In this document: positions 1-11,175 of the stretch, piece by piece
How the letters are laid out: each line of letters opens with the position of its first letter
Numbering within the stretch: position 1 is the first letter of the stretch
Assembly: GCA_963675135.1 (NCBI GenBank)
Contig: OY776123.1
Span: 4,714,501-4,778,500 of the forward strand
DNA from: Galeopsis tetrahit
Taxonomy: Eukaryota > Streptophyta > Magnoliopsida > Lamiales > Lamiaceae
Reading direction: 5' to 3'
DNA: 64,000 nucleotides
The notes under the pieces: generated by a model
Told to the model about the DNA's origin: nothing
What the model saw: only the letters and a program-made list of their open reading frames with translations
Database searches by the model: none
Program-made: the position numbers and the translations under genes

Positions 1-223
1 AAAGCGACCGCGTGGGGCCCAAGCGTGGAAGCCGAAACGTGGAAGCCGAAACGTCTTCGGGGCTAGAGGCGGGAAAAGCCTTTGAAGTAGGGCATTTTTT
101 GAAATTTCCTCTCCGAAGCAGGAACAATACACGTCTCTCCAGAAGGGGCCTCTGTACTAGGTTCATTGGAATTTTCTACTCTCACAAAAGATATCTCCCT
201 TTTACGAGAGTAGGGGGAGTAGA
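1..223 (+). mobile_element. Internal 3' end of a Ty3-type LTR retrotransposon
   Basis: This is non-coding sequence ending in a purine-rich stretch (about 211-222, AGGGGGAGTAGA) directly before an LTR that starts TGATG. The complete element at 9027-15369 has the same arrangement: an 'acgagagta' motif, a G-rich tract and then a TGATG LTR start. This is therefore the polypurine tract and internal 3' end of a related element whose body lies left of the window. Two short ORFs here (12-236 and its antisense) have no recognisable product. Confidence 0.6.
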
Positions 224-870
224 TGATGCGGCCTAAAAGTGTCATCTAATAAGGAGTTGACATGTGTATGGAGGATAGGATAAAAGTGGAAAGATGGGAT
301 TATGTAATACTCTCTGGATAAATAATCCCCTCTGGAGATCCCTCTGGAGGGAGCTCCATCTGGAGAGAAGCATCGGGAAGAATCAGTCTTGATATGAGTT
401 CATAGGCCGTAAATATAGGGGAATTCCGCCATCTTCGGTCCAAGCTGAGTAGAAGAAAGACTTTATCCTCCTTTATCTTAGGGGACGAAGTCCACTAAGA
501 ATGAGTAGGGCCGGTTCTGTAGGAGTGGAAAAGGTGGAGGACCTTGTCAACCTAGCAAGGCTGGGTCCAGGAGGTAGCTCCGAAAGAGAAGGAAGGCTTG
601 ACTTCCTCTCGAGAGGGAGTCTCTATAAATAAGTAAATCCAAGGAGGTTTTCAGGTTAGATATTCTTACTTTACTGAACTTAATATACTGAGTACAACAC
701 ACATTTCTGATATTCTTCGAAAGCCTGTTCTTGATAAATCAAAGATCTCGAGATCCTTGTGATATATTGATAAGCCCTATACTGACTTAGGCATCAGAGT
801 GTCCGCGCTGGAACCCCCTCCGGCGTGTTCTTTGCAGGTTCTCGAGGATCCTATTGAAGGCAGCAGCACC
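224..870 (+). mobile_element. 3' LTR of the left-edge Ty3-type element
   Basis: The LTR starts TGATGCGG after the polypurine tract. It has a TATA-like box (TATAAAT at 624-630) and ends in the block typical of this LTR group (ACTTAGGCATCAGAGTG, then a CCCCCTCCGGCG-type motif and TTTGCAGG, about 785-840). The equivalent block of the 9-15 kb element reads ACTTGAGCGTCGGAG. The exact right end is uncertain; I place it near GCAGCA at about 870. No target duplication can be checked because the left LTR is outside the window. Confidence 0.55.
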
Positions 871-1256
871 ATTGGATTGCTTCTACGTGTTTGGGAAATC
901 AGATATCCAACTCGGAGGATATCCAATCTCCTTGTGCAAATTTTGGCACATCAAATGGGTATTTGGATGGAGAGGGATGGGATGGGGGATGGCTCATCCA
1001 AATCCGGATGGGCCAATCCCAAACCAAACACACCCTAAGAGTCTTCCATATGAATAGGTAACATGGTGTTGAAAATAAGATTTATCAAAAGATTTTATGT
1101 CCTTTATATAATTAAGAATTAGTAGTTGTATTGATTTCAAATATCTCCATATTTTATTTATTTTTTGGGGAAAAAAATGAGGGAAGGAATAGGCGTGTGC
1201 AACGGGCGATTTAAATATTGATCGTGATGCATATACATAATGCAAGATATCTGCAG
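871..1256. other. Flank of LINE 1, with a short MITE-like stretch and one half of a paralogous segment
   Basis: About 885-1036 begins and ends with imperfect inverted copies of a GTGTTTGG-type motif (right end CCAAACACACCCTAAG) and may be a small PIF/Harbinger-type MITE; this is weak. About 1117-1256 matches the segment at 17297-18421 (AGTAGTTGTATTGATTTC and GCAAGATATCTGCAG are shared). It forms the left half of a site interrupted by the LINE that follows. No gene is seen. Confidence 0.45.
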
Positions 1257-1481
1257 ACTCGCTCTGTCGCCTAACGAGCACACCACCGCCGACAGCGCAG
1301 CTCACCTCACACGCCGGCAACCAGCCAGACCTTCAAACTAGAGATGGCGGCGACGGCCGCATTCAGATACCGAACGCCGGCGGTACTCCTGGTAGTGTTT
1401 CGACTCCGGTTGGCACCCACATGATGGTCGGCGACGGCCTGCCTGACCCGCTGTTGCAAACTACGCCCCCCCCCCCCTCCG

Positions 1482-3550
1482 ATGAGTTTCCCATCAGCGA
1501 CGATGCAAACCCAGCTAGGGTTTTCCAAGAGTGGAATTGCCATTGGGCTTGGGCCTAACAACTCAGACACACACCCACCAAACTACTCAGTCCACCCACC
1601 ACCTGATTTACACCCACTACCTCCTTCAGTTCACCCCCATGAACTCCCTTCAAACCAAAGAGCCGCTTCGGGCACCAAGGGCCTCACCTCACTTACGTCT
1701 CGGACTCCCACCCCGACTGATTCAGCTACTGTTACTGCCACTCGGCAGTTTGGCTCACTTTCAGCCGGAGGCATGGCTTCACTGCATGCTTCCGGCACAC
1801 AGGGTACGTTGGTTGATCCCAACTCTTCTTTTGCATATTTGCTAGAAAAGAACATGCTCCCTGCTCCTTTACTTGATTTATTTCAGTGGCAGAATATTCG
1901 TAACATGGATGATATTGTTGCTGCCTCAGAGCGGCTTGGCTACGCTTTGGCCGGAAAGGACGACGACCCTCGCCTTTCCGGCAGCGCGGGTACGTTGCAT
2001 ACACCCACTAATGTATTACATAATTTGGTTGAAAAGACTAGTTCTGCTGTTGCTTCTTTGAACTCTTTGCAGACGAAAGAGCCCTTTGGTGACTACTGTA
2101 AGACGGCCTCCCAGCGAGATCAGAGGGAGACATCTCACGGGAAGATGCATATGATTGATCATGTCTCTGCCCCGAGGCAGACTGGCGCTAATGATGCCGG
2201 ACGGGGTTCTCACTTACATCCCTCCGGCCCACAGGGTACGTACGATCACCATAGTGAATTTCCTCCACTATTTCATACTTCTGGTACTACTTCGTCCTCC
2301 GTTCCTCCACAGGTACGGACCCAACCTGGAATCTCATATGCCAGGGCCACTGCCAGACCGTGCACTGGGCCTATGCAACCACGTTCAGCTTTGCCTGCCT
2401 CTATGCGACCGATTCTTGATGGTGATGAGTTCGTGGTTCGTATTGATGAGAGCATCTTTGAGAAGAGGGTTGCCTTGTTTACCACTATTGTTATTGGTCG
2501 GGTTACCATCCAATCTGGGGATAAGCCGTACAACCAAGCTAGCCTCCTAGAGCAGCTCAGAGTCATTTGGCAGTTGTCCGGCGTTACTGTGAGCTCTATG
2601 GGAAAAGGTTTTTATGAGATCGGTTTCCCCACTATAGAGGACATGGATATGGTTTTCAAGACTAAATCTTGGCAGTTGCAGCTAGGGGCCATCCATCTGA
2701 TCAAATGGACCCCTGACTTCGACCCCAACACGTACAGATCGTCTTTGGCTCAAGTTTGGATCCGCATCTCGGGTCTTCCTAGGGTTTATTGGGACCCCCT
2801 GATATTGGAGGCTCTAGCTTCCGCTGCTGGCACCTTGGTAAAAATAGACGAGCGCACCTTGAAAGGTACATTGGGGCACTATGCCAGATTGCTTGTGGAG
2901 GTGGACATGCACAACCCCCCCCCCACACTGACCGTATAGGCTATGATAGGGCTGGACACAGTGCATATGCGTCTATCCACTACGAGTCCCTCCCTGAGTT
3001 CTGCACTTCTTGCAAGATTGTGGGACATTCTTTGGCTCTGTGTCGGAAAACGGCCAAACGCAGAGAGAGGAGAGCTTCAGTCCGTAGGGACAGGAGTAAG
3101 GCTAGGACAGATTCCGGATCCCAGGACACACCCACTGATGTTGCAACCTCTACGGTTGACACTACTCCTACAGGGACCACTGCGCCATTAGACACTACTT
3201 CTACAGGGACCACTGCGCCATTAGACACTACTGTCGACACTACTCCTGCACGGACCACTGCGCCATCATTCACCATGGGGAACTCCTTCGAGGTCCTTTC
3301 TAAGGAACATGTGGATATAGACCCTCAGCTAGAGGGTGATGCTTTGGTTGACGATACACTTATAGACATCAGCACTGAGACTAACACTCCTGAGGTAAAC
3401 ATGAGTATAGGACGGTTTGCCCGTGTTGTGGCCCAGTTTAGTCCTGTCAGGGGGGAGTCCATTACAGATGACCTAAGAACCATAGCCAGGGAGCATTTTG
3501 TGATCGAAGAGGAGGTTCGTGGTCCAGCAGAGATCTCTACTGCAGTTTGA
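1482..3550 (+). pseudogene. LINE 1 ORF1: DUF4283-like and CCHC zinc-knuckle protein, frameshifted
   Basis: Plant L1 ORF1 proteins bind the element RNA. The first frame (1482-2939) holds a Pro/Ser/Thr-rich, probably disordered N-terminus. It is followed by a DUF4283-like region (about residues 315-480 of that frame, including FEKRVALFTT, MGKGFYEIGF and LAQVWIRISGLP). The second frame (open 2789-3550) carries the zinc knuckle CTSCKIVGHSLALC (CX2CX4HX4C, about 3001-3042), a basic stretch, and three Thr/Pro repeats of about 33 bp (3163-3262). The frame changes at a run of ten C at 2915-2924. A second run of twelve C (1466-1477) separates the 1482 start from an upstream open stretch in the later frame, so the true N-terminus may lie further upstream. 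ORF1 ends 68 nt before ORF2. Confidence 0.8.
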
Positions 3551-3618
3551 CAGACTGGCCTCTGGTCTGACGAGGATATTGACCAGCCGCCGATGCACGA
3601 CTCTCCACAGAGTGACAG

Positions 3619-6600
3619 ATGATTGTTTTGTCCTGGAACATTTGCGGGGTAGGGAATGAGCAGTCGAGAAATGCTCTGTATCAGATCTGTCGTACCCATG
3701 ACCCCGACTGGGTTGCCATCTATGAGCCGAAGGTTATGTTCTCTAGCCTTCCGCCTCATTATTTACGTTCCTTGAATTTAGTTGGATTTGCTGTTAATTC
3801 TAGAGATATCTCGGTACCTAATATTTGGGTTCTTTGTAAGTCTGTGCATGTCCCTACTTCTAGAGTCTGTCATATGTCGGAGCAGGTCATATTGTTTGAG
3901 ACTAGGGATTCCACACGTGTTTGGTCTTTTGGTTTTACGCATGCTAGTAACTCATATATTACTTGTCGCTTGCTTTGGGCTGATGTCTTAGCGTCTCCTG
4001 CCACGTGTCCTTGTGTTTTGGGTGATTTTAATGTTGTGACAGGAACACATGAGCGGAATAGGGGTTTAGGGGCCACCCCTAGAGCGTCTCTAGACTTCAG
4101 GGAGTTTTTGGATGAGTCAGACTTAATTGATTTGGATACGGCTGGGGCCCAGTTCACCTGGGTGACTCGGAGTGGTCCTCATGGTTACACAGCTGCTCGG
4201 TTGGATAGAGTTTTAGTCAATCAGGAATTTTTGGACCTTTGGGCTGGTGTTGAGGTTATGGCTCTCCCTCGCCTCAAGTCAGATCATCATCCGTTGCTTC
4301 TTACAGTCAGATCAGATTGGGTTCAGGTCAGACGTCCCTTCAGATTTCTCAGTATGTGGTGTCAGCACGATTCCTTTAGAACGGTTCTGGTTACTTCTTG
4401 GGCTCAACCGTTGGATCATCTGAATCCCATGGTCCGGATTATGTGGAAGTTGAAGAGACTCAAATCTGCTCTGCGAGTTTGGAACAAGACGGTCTTCAGG
4501 AATGTGTTCACTCAGATTGAGACGGCCACTCGACATCTTGCGGATATTCAGCATCGTATTGAGTTGGAAGGGGACTCAGAGGCCAACTTTGCGGAGGAGA
4601 TTCAGGCTCAGGTCGATATGAACAGTCTGCTCTCTGCCAGACAAGAATTCTACACATAGAGGAACAAATTGCAATGGCTGACTAATGGTGATAGGAACAC
4701 TCGTTTCTTCCATATATCCCAACGTATTAAGAACTCCATGGGTAGTATTGCTTCGATGGTTGTTGATGGGGACCTCACCACGGACTTGGACGCCATTAGT
4801 GCCCACGTGGTTGCCTACTACTCTCAGTTGTTCGCTGATGATATGTTTGCATCATTTGATGCCTCCATTCTGGATAGTTTTATGCACACTGTGGTGACCG
4901 CTGACCAGAACGAATTGTTGTTGAGTGTTCCCTCGACTGAAGAGATTCGGCGTGCAGTATTTGGAATGGATGGTTCGAGCGCTCCGGGACCAGATGGTTT
5001 TGGGGGATCATTCATTCAAAGTTGCTGGGACATTGTGGATCATGATGTGATAGCTGCTGTTAGACACTATTTTACTAGTAGGCTTCTGCCACCTGGGCTA
5101 AATTCGTGCTTCATTACATTGATTCCTAAGATAGAGGGTGTCACTAGGGTGGAGGACTTTAGACCGATTGTGATGGGTAATTTCATCTTCAAGGTTATGA
5201 CCAGGGTTTTATCATCGAGACTTGGTACTTTCATCAGTGGTTGCCTTTCTACTTATCAGTTTGGGTTTGTTTCGGGTAAGCGAATCCACACGTGTATTGG
5301 GCTGGCCTCAGATGCCATTAATACCCTAGACTATCCGAGGATTCGTGGGTACATGGCACTGAAGGTGGACATGATTAAGGCCTTCGACACGATCTCCTGG
5401 CAGTTTTTGGAGGCGGTTTTGGCTAGTATGGGGTTCAGAGCAGACTTCATTTCTATGGTTAGGGGAGTTCTGGATTCAGCTAGGATCTCAGTTCTAGTTA
5501 ATGGGGAGCCGAAAGGCTACTTTTCTTGTACGAGGGGTGTCCGTCAAGGTGATCATTTATCTCCTTTATTGTTTTGTATCGCGGAGGAGGCTCTTGGAAG
5601 ATGGATCGATTGGGAGACAGACAGAGGTAGACTCCAGCCCATTCGTAATGTCCCCCGCTACCTCTTCTACGCGGATGACATCATGATATTCTTACGGGCC
5701 ACAGAGGCTAACGCCAGGAACCTGCACTCCATCTTGCAAGGGTATGGGCGACTGTCGGGTCAGATCTACAGTCCTTCGAAGTCCAGGGTGTTCTTTGGGA
5801 GAGATGTACCTCGGAGGCTACGTCGTAGGACACTCAGGATTACTGGCATTGCTGAGGGCTCACTGCCCTTCACATACCTGGGGGTTCCAATATTCCGCGG
5901 TAGTCCAAGGAAAGCACATTTACAGCCAGTTGCAGATTCTGTCATAGCTAACTTTAGTAGGTGGAAGGGTAGCACTTTGTCCCTTGCCGGCCGTCGTTGC
6001 CTGATTAACTCAGTCATTACGGCCTCTTTGGTACATTCGATGATGGTCTACAAATGGCCCAGTTCTTTGCTACGACAGGTGGAGTCGGCTATGAGAAACT
6101 TCCTTTGAAAGGGGGATGTGAACCGCAAGAATGGGGCTTGTTCGGTTTCTTGGTAGGGAGTCTGTGCCCCTTTGGGGGAAGAAGGACTTGGGGTTCGTTC
6201 TATACGACTGGCGAGTGCCTCATTTCTCTGTAAGCTGAGTTGGGATATTCTTCAGAACAAATCGCCAGATACGGAGCTCTTGCATCGAAGACACTTTAAT
6301 TCAGAGCACATGCTGAGACCTTATGGTAGAGTCTCTTCTATTGGACCTGGCCTTCGTCCGCATGATACAAGACTTAGGGATGGGTCGAGGTGGCTGATTG
6401 GTAGAGAATCCCGTATCAGCTTTTGGCACGACAATTGGCTCGGTTATACTATCTTTGAGAGGCTGGGTCTGCCTGACTGGTTCGCTCCTACCCTCACTTC
6501 CACGGTTGGGGATATCTTCTATGATGATTGTTGGCACTTTCCGAGGTGCTTTATCATGAGATTTACGGAGATTGTCAGGGATATCCTGCAGATCACGGTG

Positions 6601-7722
6601 CTTAGGGGACCTGACAAACGTATTTGGGAGGGCTCCCTTTCAGGCGAACTCTCCTCCAGTATGGCATATGATTTGCTCAGATCACCCTTACCCAGGTTTG
6701 GTTGGGCATCATGGATTTGGGGCACCTTCATACTAATGTGTCGATCCACTGCGATTTGGAGAGCAGTTTAGGGCAAGCTGCCCACGGCGGATTGGCTCTC
6801 GTCTTTTGGGATTCAGGGTCCGTCGATTTGTGTGCTGTGCCGCGGGAATTCTGAGTCGCTAGACCATCTACTTGCCCATTGTCCGTTCACGTTGGAGATT
6901 TTACGCAGCTTGACTCACATGTTTGGGATCACGATTCACACAGGGGTCAGCTTCCTAGACATCTTCCTTCAGGCCACTAGAGTTCAGTTGGGTCCGCAGT
7001 CTTTGGAGTTGTGGAGGGCGGGCTTCGTCACTGTTATTTGGGCCGTTTGGACTCTGCGGAACAGGGTAGTATTCGATGGGATTTCACCCTCTGTTAGGAG
7101 ATGTATGGCTCAGATCATTTCAGGCATTAAGGAGGCCAACAACATAGCTAGGGGTTTTTCGGACGGCACAGTTCGGGATCTACTGATTGCTAGGGCTCTT
7201 GGTATTTCGAGCAGACACAGGCCAACGAGACAAGGTTCATCTGTGATTTGGTTCCCGCCTGATCCGGGTTGGTACAAGGTTAACACGGACGGCAGTGCCT
7301 CTTCTTCCCCGAGTAATCTGCATGCGGGGACCTTCAGGGAATTTTTCGTGGCTGCGGTCGCTACTAAGGTGGGTTGGGGACTCCCTTTTGAGGCTGAGTT
7401 GGCAGCGGTACTTATGGCCATCAAGTATGCACATGATCAGGGATGGCACTTCCTTTGGATTGAGTCGGATTCGACACTCACGATTGACACTTTTATGAGC
7501 ACCAATCCCTCTATTCCTTGGCGTCTGCAAGGCCTTTGGAGCCAGATCCACCCTCTTACACAGGACATGCACATCAGATACTCACACGTCTTTAGATAGG
7601 CCAACCAGGCGGCGGATGCTATGGCCAAGACTGGCCTTGATTGTGTCTGGAGAGGCTACCCACCAGACTTTTTACTCTCATTTCTGCATAATGATTTATA
7701 TACTGCTTTCTATAGACATTGA
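3619..7722 (+). pseudogene. LINE 1 ORF2: endonuclease, reverse transcriptase and RNase H, five internal stops
   Basis: One continuous frame holds the full plant L1 ORF2 domain order. The AP-type endonuclease comes first (about 3619-4310) with SWNICG, YEPKV, GDFNVV and SDHHPL. The reverse transcriptase follows (about 4950-5900) with SSAPGPDGF, LKVDMIKAFD, GVRQGDHLSPLLF and the catalytic FYADD. Next are the thumb (FTYLGVPIFRGS), a zf-RVT-like knuckle (CVLCRGN...HLLAHC, about 6826-6880) and an RNase H domain (about 7260-7640; NTDGS, FEAELAAV, ESDS, NQAADAMA). Plant L1s are known to have gained an archaea-like RNase H. Five stops interrupt it: TAG 4657, TGA 6106, TAG 6154, TAG 6769 and TAG 7597. 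The natural stop appears to be TGA 7720-7722. Each internal stop is one C-to-T or G-to-A step from a Gln or Trp codon. The copy is dead, but the frame is otherwise intact. Confidence 0.92.
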
Positions 7723-7930
7723 TTTTTAGAGGAGTGTACCTTTTTCCTTGACCTGAGTTTTACATGTGAGTTTATGGTCCTAAATTTCTTTTCTTCTTTT
7801 ATATGATTTACCTTTTATTCTCAAATTCACAGAAATCAATGTAATCAAATACTAAATCTCTTATTTAAAAACAAAATCGCAGCAAATCTTAGATTTGACT
7901 TAGCCATATCAAATCGTAATATGATATATA
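7723..7930 (+). other. LINE 1 3' UTR and right half of the interrupted site
   Basis: About 100 bp of T-rich 3' UTR follows the ORF2 stop. From 7822 (CAAATTCACAGAA) to about 7925 the sequence again matches the paralogous segment at 18431-18540, with shared words such as ACTAAATCTCTTATTT and GCAAATCTTAG. Confidence 0.65.
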
Positions 7931-8076
7931 CTCCCCTCCACCCCACCCTCAATCTATAAATTTTTATTTACTTTGAAAACATAAAATAATAAAGTTATGT
8001 AATTGAATTTTTTTTTGTAAAATCTGGTGTTACTGGCAAGTAAATAAGAGTGAAAGTATAAATATATAGATTTAAT

Positions 8077-8379
8077 TTAACTAAAACTAATTATGCTATA
8101 AATGCAATCGACAACGGCCTCGTCGGCGGCATCCACCCGTCCGGCTAACGGATAGAACAGAGTTAAAGTATCAGAGAGAGATTGCTTCAACTGTTTGGAT
8201 ATTTGGACATGGTTTGAGGTAGTTAATCCTTTAGATTCATTGACTTCGTAGAAGAAGATGATGGGAAGATAGACTTTCAGAATTATTTGGTCTAAGTATG
8301 AAAGATTCAACTTTTTTGGATGATTTTCAGATTAGGGTTTCACAATTTCTCTAGAAATTACTTGCACACCACCTCCCAT
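8077..8379 (-). pseudogene. BAHD acyltransferase, N-terminal fragment
   Basis: BAHD enzymes transfer acyl groups from acyl-CoA to plant alcohols and amines in the cytosol. Reading leftwards from an ATG at 8379, the frame begins MGGGVQVISREIVKP and is cut by a TAA. It then continues LNLSYLDQI, VYLPIIFFY, LKQSLSDTLTLFYPLAGRV and ends at about VVDC. This matches the first roughly 95 residues of vinorine-synthase-type BAHDs, which are normally about 430 aa. The similarity stops abruptly near 8104; the HXXXD and DFGWG motifs are absent from this window. The early stop and the truncation make this a non-functional relic. It lies just downstream of the LINE 1 flank, on the opposite strand. Confidence 0.8.
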
Positions 8380-8459
8380 ACTTTCAAAATGAAATTTCCC
8401 TCTCTTTTTTTGGCAACGAGATGTGTTACTCTATTGTTCGTCACTGTTGTGAGCTCTAT

Positions 8460-9021
8460 TTATAAGAACAAAAAAAATATATACTCCCTCAATCCATCGG
8501 ACGATATAGTTACATTTTCGTTCCAAGATATTACTCCTTCGTCCCAAAATTTTATGCACACTTTGACGGACACAGATATTAAGAAAATTAGATAAAGTGA
8601 TGTCTAAGATCAAATAAATGAGGAGTATTATTGAGAGAAATTTGATTAAAGAGAAAGGAGATTTGACTAAAGATAGAATAAAGAAGGTGTATTATTGGTA
8701 TTAATGTTTCCTTTTATGAAGTGTGCAAGTACTTTGCAAAATCCTAAATCATTCATAAAATTAATATTCCCACAACATTAATTTATTTTTAAAATTAACA
8801 TTTATTTTGAACACACATTTCTCTGTATCAACAAATTTTTTTTTACACTTCACTGAATCACTCAAAATATCTCTACTCGATCTACATATCACTAAATCCA
8901 CCTTTATAAAAAAAAAAAAAAGTGTGTTGATTAATTTGTGCAAATAATTAAAGAATGAAGAGAATATTAATTAATTAATTAGTGAAATAATGCATGCATA
9001 CTTATTAGAAATTAATATACA
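8460..9021. repeat. Stowaway-type MITE remnants and AT-rich spacer
   Basis: Two same-direction TIR-like ends, TACTCCCTCAATCC (about 8482) and TACTCCTTCGTCCC (about 8532), are followed by MITE-like A-rich sequence. No clear partner end is visible, so these are broken copies. The rest, to the LTR element, is AT-rich without a recognisable gene. Confidence 0.4.
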
Positions 9022-9026
9022 ATAAT

Positions 9027-9765
9027 TGCTGTAGATAAATATGTCGCTCCTGGAAAAGTCGACACGTGGAAACGGGATGAATTATAGTAATCTCAATTAG
9101 GTCAATAAGCTTGAAGGATTGGATTAATACACCCCTGGACTTCTAAAGAGAAATAAGATTGGTTGGGCCTTTGGCCCACATTGGAAGGATAATATCCTTT
9201 GGGCTTAAGGATAGGGCCCAAAGGGGAACGCATGATATCAATTAATCTTTCTTAACTAAGTCAAAGGAAGGGGTCATTCCAGGAAGATAGGGGATGATAC
9301 GTTGAGGAACCAAGTCTTCAGGGAGATAGGCCGATTCCTCAAGGACTTGGGGCCGGATTTACAGGAATGGGCCGAGAATATAGGGAGAACGAGTCTTTCC
9401 CTCTCCGGAGAGAGGGGTCAGGTATATAAGCAGGTTATTTCCATATTCTAATGTACGTTTTTTACATAATACATACATTTTTACTAAACATACACTGAAT
9501 TGAGAAGAAACACCACGATATTCGCCGGAATTTCCCTAGATATACAGGGGAATTCCTCTTTGATTTCTCCTACGATCGATTCTGACTTGAGCGTCGGAGC
9601 TTCTACGCCGGAGCCCCCCTCCGGCGTACTTTTGCAGGTCATTTTTGGATTCTCGAGGAGATTTACGAGAAGATTGTCAAGGATAAACGGACGATTCAAA
9701 CTCGTGATTAATAGTGCTCGCAAAGGAACGATCGATATCCGAAGGCGTTCTTTTTCGACGCATCA
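9027..9765 (+). repeat. 5' LTR
   Basis: It starts TGCTGTAG and ends GCATCA. A TATA-like box TATATAAG lies at 9423-9430. The ACTTGAGCGTCGGAG motif and the CCCCCTCCGGCG block near the 3' end are characteristic of this Ty3 LTR group. The first bases (TGC here, TGA in the 3' LTR) are one of the few differences between the two LTRs. Confidence 0.92.
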
Positions 9766-9790
9766 ACCGGCGCCGTCTGTGGGAAACTAG
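9766..9790 (+). promoter_or_regulatory. Primer-binding-site region
   Basis: Directly after the 5' LTR lies ACCGGCGCCGTCTGTGGGAA. Many Ty3 elements of this type have a GGCGCCGTCTGTGGGAA stretch at this position, normally preceded by TTGG or TGG, where the tRNA primer anneals. The usual TGG is changed here, so primer identity is uncertain. Confidence 0.6.
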
Positions 9791-9820
9791 ATCTAAGACG
9801 TGAGATTTATTTCCTAACTA

Positions 9821-10278
9821 TTGGAGGTGAACATGAGCTTGTTAGACGAACTACTAAAGAGGGAAAGAATATATTTTCCTCCCCTATACGACCTGAATTT
9901 GGAATTCCAGTGGGAGGAAGAACTCCACTACCTATTTTCCTTCCTCCCCCTCCGAAGAATTTGGTTGAAAGTTTGGGAAAATGACTTGCATTCGTTCCTT
10001 CAGGGGAAAATCCGCCCCTTACACCAATAGAAGTCCAGAATCTGAGGGAAGAGACTCTAGACACTCCTATCCCTACTGAGGGTGACATGTCTGGAGCCCT
10101 CGGGAGTGGACCTAGCAAAGAGATACCTCCAACAGCTACAGGTTCAGAATTGCTGGTATTGACTACTGAACAACTAAATGTTATAATAACACGATCCAGG
10201 GAGAAGGTGATGGTTGTCCAGGGCGCTCCAGCCCCTATAGCCTTCCCGAGGGCGACTGAGGTTGTAGGTCAGAAATGA
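9821..10278 (+). pseudogene. gag-like remnant frames of the LTR element
   Basis: Two short open stretches lie where gag is expected: 9821-10030 (begins MEVNMSLLDELLKRER) and 10087-10278 (begins MSGALGSGPSKEI and contains LTTEQLNVIITRS). They are out of frame with each other. Assignment to gag rests on position and a weak resemblance to Ty3 gag N-termini; no zinc knuckle is seen. Confidence 0.35.
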
Positions 10279-10280
10279 CC

Positions 10281-10359
10281 TGAACATATACCTGGAATCT
10301 CACAAGTCTTTTCGAGGGTTTGATGAACATATACCTGGAATCTCACAAGTCTTTTCGAG
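10281..10359 (+). repeat. Direct repeat of 36 bp, two copies
   Basis: TGAACATATACCTGGAATCT and the following bases occur at 10281 and again at 10324 (period 43), identical over about 36 bp. They lie inside the LTR element just after the gag-like frames. Confidence 0.8.
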
Positions 10360-11034
10360 TATTTGATAACTTAAGGGAGGTATCTCTGCACTCTTTATGT
10401 AAATTGAAATTGAAATATCACTTGAAAGACGTTTTTGTTGATGATCTAGTGTTAAGTACTTCTGAAAAATTAGTTTGTATAAGAAATATAAGTCTATAAT
10501 GAGAACATGTGTGTAGTCTGATAAAAAGTGATTGTGATAATATTTGCATCAACGGTCATTTTCTGACTATTATGTTGAAAAATGTGATATATGAGGTAGC
10601 ATGCATTGTCTTGGCTAATTGATTGATACTAATCTGATACTTGAATGAGACTCGTCGATGCGATGAATTTGAGTGAGAAGAATAATTTACCTGTGATAGA
10701 TAGAACCATGATAAACTATTATATGTTGTGATTTGCATAAATGACTACTCATTAACTAAAATGTTGTGGATAATGATTTAAATCTATTTAGTTTAGCGTG
10801 GATGTTAATCGTTTCAATCAATATGTTGCGAAAATATGAGACGTATTGTATATGTGGAAAGATTCGCACGAGAATACACATTTTATTGAATGAGCATTTG
10901 AATATTGACAAAACACGTACTAAATCTTGGTACAAATTGTTATTTAACCTTTTTGTTTCGAGAAATTTTGAGGAGGTCCAGCCCAGAAATCCTTAAGAAC
11001 TCTGGGAGTGCTGAAAACGCAAGAGGTTCTGGAG

Positions 11035-11175
11035 GAGTATTCAGGTCCCCGAGGGCTGGCAGGGATATAGAGTATTCAAGTCCCCAAGGGCTGGCAGCGA
11101 TATGGAGTATTCCAGTCCCCCAGGGCTGGCAGAGATATGAAGTATTCCAGTCCATGAGGGTTACCAGAGATATGA
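11035..11175 (+). repeat. 35-bp minisatellite, four copies
   Basis: Units beginning GAGTATTC and containing CCAGGGCTGGCAG start at about 11035, 11070, 11105 and 11140, an exact 35-bp period. A diverged fifth unit lies further right (about 11200-11229). The array lies within the LTR element. Confidence 0.85.

Larger units (their letters stand above)
1257..7821 (+). mobile_element. Near full-length plant L1-type LINE (LINE 1), inactive
   Basis: The element has a GC-rich leader, ORF1 (nucleic-acid-binding protein), ORF2 (endonuclease, reverse transcriptase, RNase H) and a short 3' UTR. The boundaries come from comparison with the paralogous site at 18410-18440, where the same flanks (GATATCTGCAG and CAAATTCACAGAA) are separated by only 9 bp. 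The insert is about 6.56 kb. I find no clear target-site duplication and no poly(A) tail, which is odd for an L1; the 9 bp may have been lost at insertion. Both ORFs are broken, so the copy cannot act autonomously. Confidence 0.85.

Noticed and set aside
1631..7628. Minus-strand and shifted ORFs across LINE 1
   Set aside because: They are shadows of the real ORF1 and ORF2 frames, which carry recognisable domains.
9484..9790. ORF pair in the LTRs (repeated at 15088-15373)
   Set aside because: Present in both LTRs because the LTRs are copies; no protein family, and LTRs of this type are non-coding.
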